This document shows, in pieces, positions 5,422 through 9,321 of a stretch of DNA of 9,321 nucleotides. The position numbers and the translations under genes were made by a program. This DNA is from Pseudomonadota bacterium (lineage in GTDB: Bacteria > Pseudomonadota > Gammaproteobacteria > Burkholderiales > Burkholderiaceae_C), in contig JAEZKX010000134.1 of the NCBI GenBank assembly GCA_023436025.1, forward strand, positions 1 to 9,321. The letters run 5' to 3'. Every line of letters starts with the position of its first letter. Position 1 is the first letter of the stretch. The notes under the pieces are model-generated. The model saw only the letters and a list, made by a program, of their open reading frames with translations, had not been told where the DNA came from and searched no databases.

Positions 5422-6189
5422 TCAGCGCGCCGCGGCAAGAAAGCCATCCCACACCAGCTTGCAACCGGTGAGCGCCATGCCCCAGTAGATCAGCTGGTAG
5501 AACAGCTCCTGCCGGACGCGGTGCGCCAGCCGCACGCCGACCAGCACGCCGATGGGCGCGAAGGGCAGCAGCACCAGCGAAGTCGCCATGTTGCGCAGGT
5601 CCAGCAGGCCGAGCCAGGCGTACGGCACCCACTTGGCCAGGTTGACCGCGGTGAAGAAGAACGCCAGGGTCGCCGCGAACACCAGCGGCGGCAGCCGCAT
5701 CGGCAGCATGTAGGCGTTGATCGGCGGTCCACCCGCGTGGGCCACGAAGCTGGTGAAGCCGGCCATGCCGGTGAGGATGCCGCCCAGCCACTTCGGCGGG
5801 GGCGGGCTGTCCGGCTTGGGCGGGAACAGCAGGCGCTGGGCGAGGAAGCCGAGGGTGAACACGCCGGTGATGCCGGCGACCAGCCGCACGTCGAGGAGGC
5901 GGAACGACAAGGTGCCAACCACCACGCCGGCCAGACCCGCGGGCAGCAGGAAGCCGAGCAGGCGGAGGTCGACATGCCGGCGGAAGGCGGCGATGCCGAT
6001 CGCGTCCATCACCAGCAGGATGGGCATGAGGATGGCCGCGGCTTGCGGCACCGTCACCACCATGGCCATCATCGGGACGGCCAGCGCGCCGAAGCCCGAA
6101 GCGAAGCCGCTCTTGCCCAGGCCGAGCAGCAGCACCGCGGGGATGGAGACGGCGTAGAACTGCCAGTCGGTGATCAGGGGGAAATCCAA
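5422..6189 (-). CDS. TauE/SafE-family sulfite/organosulfonate exporter-like permease
   Basis: Integral membrane protein of 255 residues with about eight hydrophobic helices in two homologous halves, typical of the TauE/SafE family (export of sulfite, sulfoacetate and related anions; many members have unknown cargo). The first half carries LGLGKSGFASGFGALAVP near residues 22-39; the second carries AGFTSFVAHAGGPPINAYMLP, with the family HxGGPP at about 151-156. A proline-rich loop (FPPKPDSPPPPKW) joins the halves. I chose the TTG at 6189: it gives a normal short N-terminus (LDFPLITDWQF) before the first helix and has GACAAT six bases upstream. The ATG at 6264 would add 25 Arg/Gly/Ala-rich residues of non-protein-like sequence. 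It lies 111 bp downstream of the FMN reductase gene on the same strand but seems to have its own promoter. Cargo cannot be told. Confidence 0.88.
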   Translation of the reverse strand: MDFPLITDWQFYAVSIPAVLLLGLGKSGFASGFGALAVPMMAMVVTVPQAAAILMPILLVMDAIGIAAFRRHVDLRLLGFLLPAGLAGVVVGTLSFRLLDVRLVAGITGVFTLGFLAQRLLFPPKPDSPPPPKWLGGILTGMAGFTSFVAHAGGPPINAYMLPMRLPPLVFAATLAFFFTAVNLAKWVPYAWLGLLDLRNMATSLVLLPFAPIGVLVGVRLAHRVRQELFYQLIYWGMALTGCKLVWDGFLAAAR

Positions 6190-6195
6190 GCGCGC

Positions 6196-6201
6196 ATTGT
6201 C
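6196..6201 (-). promoter_or_regulatory. Candidate -10 element of the TauE/SafE gene (leaderless TTG start)
   Basis: On the - strand GACAAT ends exactly six bases (GCGCGC) before the TTG at 6189. Hexamer and spacing are the same as for trmL at the other end of the window. No Shine-Dalgarno sequence and no clear -35 are seen. An ATG overlapping the hexamer end is out of frame and stops after seven codons. Confidence 0.45.
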
Positions 6202-6232
6202 GCCTGCCGCGGCTGGCGCGATGGCTCGCGGA

Positions 6233-6256
6233 CCGGCACCCCGGGACCCGGGCCGG
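6233..6256 (-). other. Strong GC hairpin between the FMN reductase and TauE/SafE genes
   Basis: CCCGG (6240-6244) pairs with CCGGG (6248-6252) around a 3-nt loop, and the flanking CCGG (6233-6236) pairs with CCGG (6253-6256) with a 3-nt bulge. It lies 45 bases beyond the end of the reductase gene on the - strand and just upstream of the TauE/SafE promoter. There is no T run. It probably separates the two transcripts but is not a classical intrinsic terminator. Confidence 0.35.
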
Positions 6257-6300
6257 CGCCCCACCCCGCCTCGCGTCGCGGAGGGCGGGAAGGCCTGGCC

Positions 6301-6843
6301 TCAGCCCACGCGCTTCTTCAGCGCCTGCAGCGCCAGCAGCAGGTCGCCGATGAACTTCGCCGTGGTCTCGTCGGTCAGTTCGCCTTGCGCATCGAACTTG
6401 GTCTGCGCGTTGCCGATGAACACTTCCGGCTTGTTGACGGTGAAGGTGTTCATGTAGACCAGGATCTTGCGCAGGTCGTACTGGCCGCGCGCCGTGCCCA
6501 GCGGGCCGCCGCTGGCGCCCATGATGGCCACGACCTTGCCCTCGAAGGGCGGCTCGGGCGGGCGCGACAGCCAGTCCAGCGTGTTCTTCAGCACGCCGGG
6601 CACCGAGAAGTTGTACTCGGGCGAGACCAGCAGCACCGCGTCGGCCGCGCGCACCTTCGCCTTGAGCTCGGCCACGGCGGCCGGCTCGCCGGCCTGGCGC
6701 ACGTCGTCGTTGTACAGGGGGATGGCGGAGATGTCCGCGATCTCGATTTCCATGCCTTGCGGCGCCAGCTTCCGGGCGGCGCGCAGCGCCATGGCGTTGT
6801 AGGAGCCGGCACGCAGGCTGCCGGAGATGCCCAGGACTTTCAT
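6301..6843 (-). CDS. NADPH-dependent FMN reductase / quinone reductase
   Basis: Flavodoxin-like enzyme of 180 residues in the FMN_red family (the group containing ChrR, YieF and azoreductases), which transfers electrons from NAD(P)H through bound FMN to quinones, chromate, azo dyes or free flavin; cytoplasmic. Landmarks are the FMN phosphate loop GISGSLRAGSYN at residues 5-16, SPEYNFSVPGVLKNTLDWLSRP from residue 74, which lines the flavin and dimer contact, and ASGGPLGTARGQYDLRKIL, the second flavin loop. The length is normal. The ATG at 6843 is preceded by GAGGAAA about 11 bases upstream, a weak ribosome site. It follows the SnoaL-like gene by 42 bp on the same strand and is probably cotranscribed. 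Class A monooxygenases such as the divergent one carry their own reductase activity, so this enzyme is more likely to handle quinone products than to feed the monooxygenase. That role is inference. Confidence 0.93.
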   Translation of the reverse strand: MKVLGISGSLRAGSYNAMALRAARKLAPQGMEIEIADISAIPLYNDDVRQAGEPAAVAELKAKVRAADAVLLVSPEYNFSVPGVLKNTLDWLSRPPEPPFEGKVVAIMGASGGPLGTARGQYDLRKILVYMNTFTVNKPEVFIGNAQTKFDAQGELTDETTAKFIGDLLLALQALKKRVG

Positions 6844-6885
6844 CGTTGCTTCGCTTTCCTCGTTTTCATTCGTCCCGGCCGTCCT

Positions 6886-7509
6886 TCACCGCTGCAAGGG
6901 ACCGCCGGCCAACCAGCGCTGGCCGCGCGCGTACAGCGCCTCGACCTGCGCGCCCTTGAGCATGGGCATGTCCATTTTGACCCGGTAGCCGATGCGCGTC
7001 TGGATGTAGGCCAGGTGGCGGTAGCCCTCGGGCATGGTGGCCAGGAGCTCCTGGTCCAGTTTCAGCTGCACCTGCGGCCCGAGGTCCACCGGGTCGATGC
7101 GGTCCTTCTCGTAGATCGGCTGGCGGTGCAGCAGCTTCCAGGCGCCCTCGTGCCGGGTGATGAAGTCGTAGAAGCGGCCGGTGCACACCACGTCGCACAG
7201 CACCGGCCCGTGGACGCCCTCGACCAGGCCGCGCTGCGAGATCGTCATCTTGGTCTGGGCGATCGCGCGGTCACCATCCACCTCGATCGCCGAGCCGCCA
7301 AGGAAGTGCAGGATGCTCACCCCCTTGCTCCAGCCCTCCTGCGTGACGCGGACGAACTCCCGCCACGGGCCCTGGAACCAGGTGGCCATCATCACGCCGT
7401 CGGGATGCCACACGGTGGCGAAGCGCTGCCAGTCGCCGGCATCGCGCCACACCGCCCAGCGCTCCACCAGCTCGCGGATCAGCAACCTGTCCTGCATGTC
7501 GTCGGCCAT
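6886..7509 (-). CDS. SnoaL-like / NTF2-fold family protein
   Basis: Cone-shaped NTF2-like domain protein of 207 residues (SnoaL_4 type). Relatives include polyketide cyclases, dehydratases and the small subunits of ring-hydroxylating dioxygenases; many act as accessory or isomerase enzymes. The N-terminal helices plus first strand are typical: RLLIRELVERWAVWRDAGDWQ then FATVWHPDGVMMATWFQGPWREF (to about residue 52). DRAIAQTKMTI, GRFYDFITRHEGAWKLLHRQPIYEKD are the paired strands that close the pocket. The C-terminal 65 residues, from LGPQVQLKLDQEL, are an extra helical segment seen in larger family members. The ATG at 7509 is supported by GGGAG five bases upstream; an ATG four codons later is possible but worse placed. 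It leads the FMN reductase gene and diverges from the monooxygenase gene. The reaction cannot be assigned. Confidence 0.88.
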   Translation of the reverse strand: MADDMQDRLLIRELVERWAVWRDAGDWQRFATVWHPDGVMMATWFQGPWREFVRVTQEGWSKGVSILHFLGGSAIEVDGDRAIAQTKMTISQRGLVEGVHGPVLCDVVCTGRFYDFITRHEGAWKLLHRQPIYEKDRIDPVDLGPQVQLKLDQELLATMPEGYRHLAYIQTRIGYRVKMDMPMLKGAQVEALYARGQRWLAGGPLQR

Positions 7510-7563
7510 CTCGTCTCCCGTGTGCGCACGCCGCCGGCGGGCGCGCCGACCTCGCCTGGGCCG

Positions 7564-7590
7564 ACTCTAGCGCCGCTCGCCGGGCGTCAA
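7564..7590 (-). promoter_or_regulatory. Candidate promoter of the SnoaL-like / FMN reductase pair
   Basis: On the - strand TTGACG (7590-7585, five of six consensus bases) and TAGAGT (7569-7564, four of six) are separated by 15 bp, shorter than ideal. Transcription would begin near 7556, leaving a leader of about 47 nt with a GGGAG ribosome site at 7515-7519. It lies in the 142-bp divergent region shared with the monooxygenase gene. Confidence 0.45.
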
Positions 7591-7618
7591 AGCGGGCGCG
7601 GGACAAATGAGTTTTCCG

Positions 7619-7638
7619 CGCCGCGCAACAACGCGGCG
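7619..7638. repeat. 7-bp perfect inverted repeat in the divergent promoter region
   Basis: CGCCGCG (7619-7625) and CGCGGCG (7632-7638) flank a CAACAA spacer. The right arm also lies in a shorter palindrome, AACGCGGCGTT (7630-7640). It sits directly in front of the candidate -10 of the monooxygenase gene and 28 bp from the candidate -35 of the opposite gene pair. That is a good place for a regulator operator or an RNA hairpin, although no regulator gene is in the window. GC-rich inverted repeats also arise by chance. Confidence 0.4.
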
Positions 7639-7639
7639 T

Positions 7640-7645
7640 TACCCT
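7640..7645 (+). promoter_or_regulatory. Weak candidate -10 element of the monooxygenase gene
   Basis: TACCCT keeps the most conserved T, A and final T of the -10 consensus and ends six bases before the ATG at 7652, the same distance as in the other suspected leaderless genes. No Shine-Dalgarno sequence precedes the ATG and no -35 is visible. Only three of six bases match, so the assignment rests mainly on position. Confidence 0.3.
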
Positions 7646-7651
7646 CGCCGC

Positions 7652-9304
7652 ATGGAGACTCTTCGCACCGACGTGCTGGTGGCCGGCGGCGGGCCCTGCG
7701 GCCTGATGCTGGCCAACGAATTGGGGCGGCGCGGCATCGGCACCCTGGTGGTCGACGCCAAGCCGTCCACCGCCTTCAACCCGCAGGCCAATGCCACGCA
7801 GGCGCGCACCATGGAGCACTTCCGCCGGCTCGGTTTCGCCGACGCGGTGCGCGCCCAGGGCCTGCCGCCGGACCATCCGACCGACATCGCCTACTTCACG
7901 CGCTTCACCGGCCACGAGCTGGCGCGCCTGACCCTGCCGACCGCGGCCGAGGCGGTGCGCCAGGTGCGCACGCTGGGCGGCTCGTGGTCGGCGGCGGAAC
8001 TGCCGCACCGCGTGTCGCAGAAGTTCGTCGAGGCGGTGCTGCGGGGCGAGGCGCAGCGGCATGCCTGCAACGACGTGCGCTTCGGCTGGAAGCTCGAGTC
8101 CTTCGACGACACGGGCAGCGGGGTGCAGGCGGTGGTCGCGCCGGTGGCGGGCGGCGCGCCGGTGCAGGTGCGCTCGCGCTACCTCGTCGGCGCCGACGGT
8201 CCGCGCAGCCTGGTGCGCTCCACCCTGGGCATTCCCTGGGGCGGCCACAGCGGCGTGCGGCGCGACTTCATGGGCGGGCAGATGTTCGCGGTGTACCTGC
8301 GCGCGCCCGGCTTCTACGACGTGTTCCCGCATGCCCGCGCCTGGATGTATGTCTCGGTCAATCACCGGCGGCGCGCCTTCATGGCTTCGGTCGACGGGCG
8401 CGCGGAGTTCGCCTTCCATGCCGCCGTGCATCCCGGCGAGGACGCCGACGCCTGGACCGAGGCCGATGCGCGCCGCGTGTTCCACGAGGCGCTCGGACGC
8501 GAGATCCCGCTGGAGATCCTCTCGTTCGGCACCTGGACGGCCGGGCATTCGCTGGTGGCGCAGGCGTTCCGGCGCGGCAATGTGTTGATCGCCGGCGACG
8601 CGGCGCACCTGTTCACGCCGACCGGCGGGCTGGGCTACAACACGGCCGTGGAGGACGCGGTGAACCTCGGCTGGAAGCTGGCCAGCGTGCTGCGCGGCAC
8701 CAGCGATGCGCGGCTGCTGGACTCCTACGAACTCGAACGCAAGCCGCTGGCCGAGCGCAACACCGCCTATGCGCGGCGCTTCGCCGACTCGGTCGGGCTG
8801 TTCGCGGCCTTGCCGGCGCTGGAAGAGGACGGCGCGGCGGGCGATGCGGCGCGCGCCGAGGCCTCGGCCGTCCTCAACGCCCACGTCCGGCTGGAATTCA
8901 ACATCCCCGGGGTCACCTTCGGCGGCCGCTACGACGGCTCGCCGCTGGTCATCGCCGACGGCACGCAGGCGCCGCCGGACGAGCCGAATGCGTACGTACC
9001 GACGGCCTGCCCGGGCGGTCGCCCGCCGCATGCGTGGCTGGAGAATGGGCGCTCGCTGTTCGACACCTTCCACCGGGAGTGGACCCTGCTGGTGCTGGAT
9101 GACGGCGATGCCGGCGCCTTCGTCGACGCGGCGCGTGCGCTCGGCCTGGACCTGCAGGTCCTGCGGCATGCGGTGCCGAAGTTGCGGACCCTGTACGCGG
9201 CGCCGATGGCCTTGATCCGGCCGGACCAGATCGTGGCCTGGCGTGGCCAGGATGGGACGGCCGCGCAGCAGGTGCTGCGGCAGGCGGCGGGCATCGGCGC
9301 GTGA
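7652..9304 (+). CDS. FAD-dependent aromatic-ring monooxygenase (class A, FAD_binding_3 family)
   Basis: Single-component flavoprotein hydroxylase of 550 residues, in the group of TfdB (chlorophenol), MhpA and polyketide hydroxylases, which use NAD(P)H and O2 to hydroxylate an aromatic ring. The three FAD/NAD(P)H motifs are in order: the Rossmann loop VLVAGGGPCGLMLANELGRR (Gly12-Gly17) with acidic VVDAKPS, the DG motif LVGADGPRSLVRSTLGI (Asp182) and the GD motif IAGDAAHLFTPTGGLGYNTA (Asp316). The C-terminal portion from about residue 455 (RSLFDTFHREWTLLVL ... IRPDQIVAWRG) is the thioredoxin-like domain of the phenol hydroxylase branch, which lacks redox cysteines. ATG 7652 is preferred over the in-frame ATG at 7607, which adds 15 Arg/Pro-rich residues before the Rossmann strand. 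The gene is complete and diverges from the SnoaL-like gene. The exact substrate is not readable from sequence. Confidence 0.95.
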   Translation: METLRTDVLVAGGGPCGLMLANELGRRGIGTLVVDAKPSTAFNPQANATQARTMEHFRRLGFADAVRAQGLPPDHPTDIAYFTRFTGHELARLTLPTAAEAVRQVRTLGGSWSAAELPHRVSQKFVEAVLRGEAQRHACNDVRFGWKLESFDDTGSGVQAVVAPVAGGAPVQVRSRYLVGADGPRSLVRSTLGIPWGGHSGVRRDFMGGQMFAVYLRAPGFYDVFPHARAWMYVSVNHRRRAFMASVDGRAEFAFHAAVHPGEDADAWTEADARRVFHEALGREIPLEILSFGTWTAGHSLVAQAFRRGNVLIAGDAAHLFTPTGGLGYNTAVEDAVNLGWKLASVLRGTSDARLLDSYELERKPLAERNTAYARRFADSVGLFAALPALEEDGAAGDAARAEASAVLNAHVRLEFNIPGVTFGGRYDGSPLVIADGTQAPPDEPNAYVPTACPGGRPPHAWLENGRSLFDTFHREWTLLVLDDGDAGAFVDAARALGLDLQVLRHAVPKLRTLYAAPMALIRPDQIVAWRGQDGTAAQQVLRQAAGIGA

Positions 9305-9321
9305 GGCGGCCGGCGCATGGC

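Noticed and set aside
5798..5824. G-rich stretch on the + strand resembling a G-quadruplex inside the TauE/SafE gene
   Set aside because: The middle loop is 11 nt, too long for a confident motif, and the G runs are explained by the proline codons of the loop between the two halves of the permease.
6190..6264. ATG at 6264 as the start of the TauE/SafE gene
   Set aside because: It adds 25 Arg/Gly/Ala-rich residues that overlap the GC hairpin and the GACAAT element. The TTG at 6189 gives a family-like N-terminus.
7607..7651. ATG at 7607 as the start of the monooxygenase gene
   Set aside because: It would add 15 Arg/Pro-rich residues before the Rossmann strand and would place the inverted repeat inside the coding region. 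The ATG at 7652 fits the family better.
5389..9102. A 1237-codon open frame on the + strand running across several - strand genes and into the monooxygenase region
   Set aside because: It lies antisense to, or out of frame with, five well-recognised genes. Its product is low-complexity Arg/His/Gln/Gly-rich sequence with no domain, as expected when GC-rich coding DNA lacks stop codons in shadow frames.
7271..9169. A 632-codon - strand open frame opposite the monooxygenase gene
   Set aside because: It is a shadow of the monooxygenase codons and runs into the SnoaL-like gene in another frame. No recognisable domain and no ribosome site.

Overview
The window is very GC-rich DNA (roughly 70% by eye) with strong G/C bias at third codon positions. 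The gene families, codon use and promoter style fit a betaproteobacterium of the order Burkholderiales, probably Comamonadaceae (Ramlibacter/Variovorax-like). That placement is from general knowledge, not a search. There is no sign of a phage, transposon, plasmid origin, CRISPR array, tRNA or rRNA. It reads as ordinary chromosome with eleven genes packed on both strands.

Layout. Bases 1-715 hold trmL (tRNA wobble 2'-O-methyltransferase, + strand), preceded by a 7-bp tandem repeat that is a G-quadruplex motif on the - strand. It is followed by a 117-nt structured 3' region ending in a clear intrinsic terminator. Bases 716-1862 carry two - strand genes: a MaoC-type hydratase and an orphan ParA ATPase. 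Divergent from parA, with only 44 bp between start codons, is a + strand pair (1907-4401) encoding a KefF/KefG-like quinone reductase and a KefC-type K+/H+ antiporter, overlapping by one base. Next (4526-5346) come a RibD_C/dihydrofolate-reductase-family protein with a near-ideal promoter directly against its start codon, and a 58-residue one-helix membrane protein starting at a TTG that overlaps the previous stop. A convergent junction follows, then a - strand TauE/SafE permease (5422-6189). Upstream of it lies a - strand pair (6301-7509): an NADPH-dependent FMN reductase and a SnoaL/NTF2-fold protein. Divergent from that pair is a FAD-dependent aromatic-ring monooxygenase (7652-9304), which is complete.

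How the genes work together. KefF-KefC is a known electrophile-protection module: the reductase activates a glutathione-gated potassium channel/antiporter. The monooxygenase, SnoaL-fold protein and FMN reductase form a plausible small oxidative module sharing a 142-bp divergent control region with a 7-bp inverted repeat. Their substrate cannot be read from the sequence. The other neighbours look unrelated in function.

The most interesting pattern is regulatory. Several unrelated genes (trmL, maoC, tauE and, less clearly, the dihydrofolate-reductase-like gene and the monooxygenase) have no Shine-Dalgarno sequence. They instead have a -10-like hexamer ending 6-8 nt before the start codon, which predicts leaderless mRNAs. 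Genes in the same window with good ribosome sites (parA, the SnoaL-like gene, kefF) lack this arrangement. I found no convincing novel multi-gene system; the best undescribed items are the small membrane protein, the leaderless-start pattern and the structured trmL 3' region.
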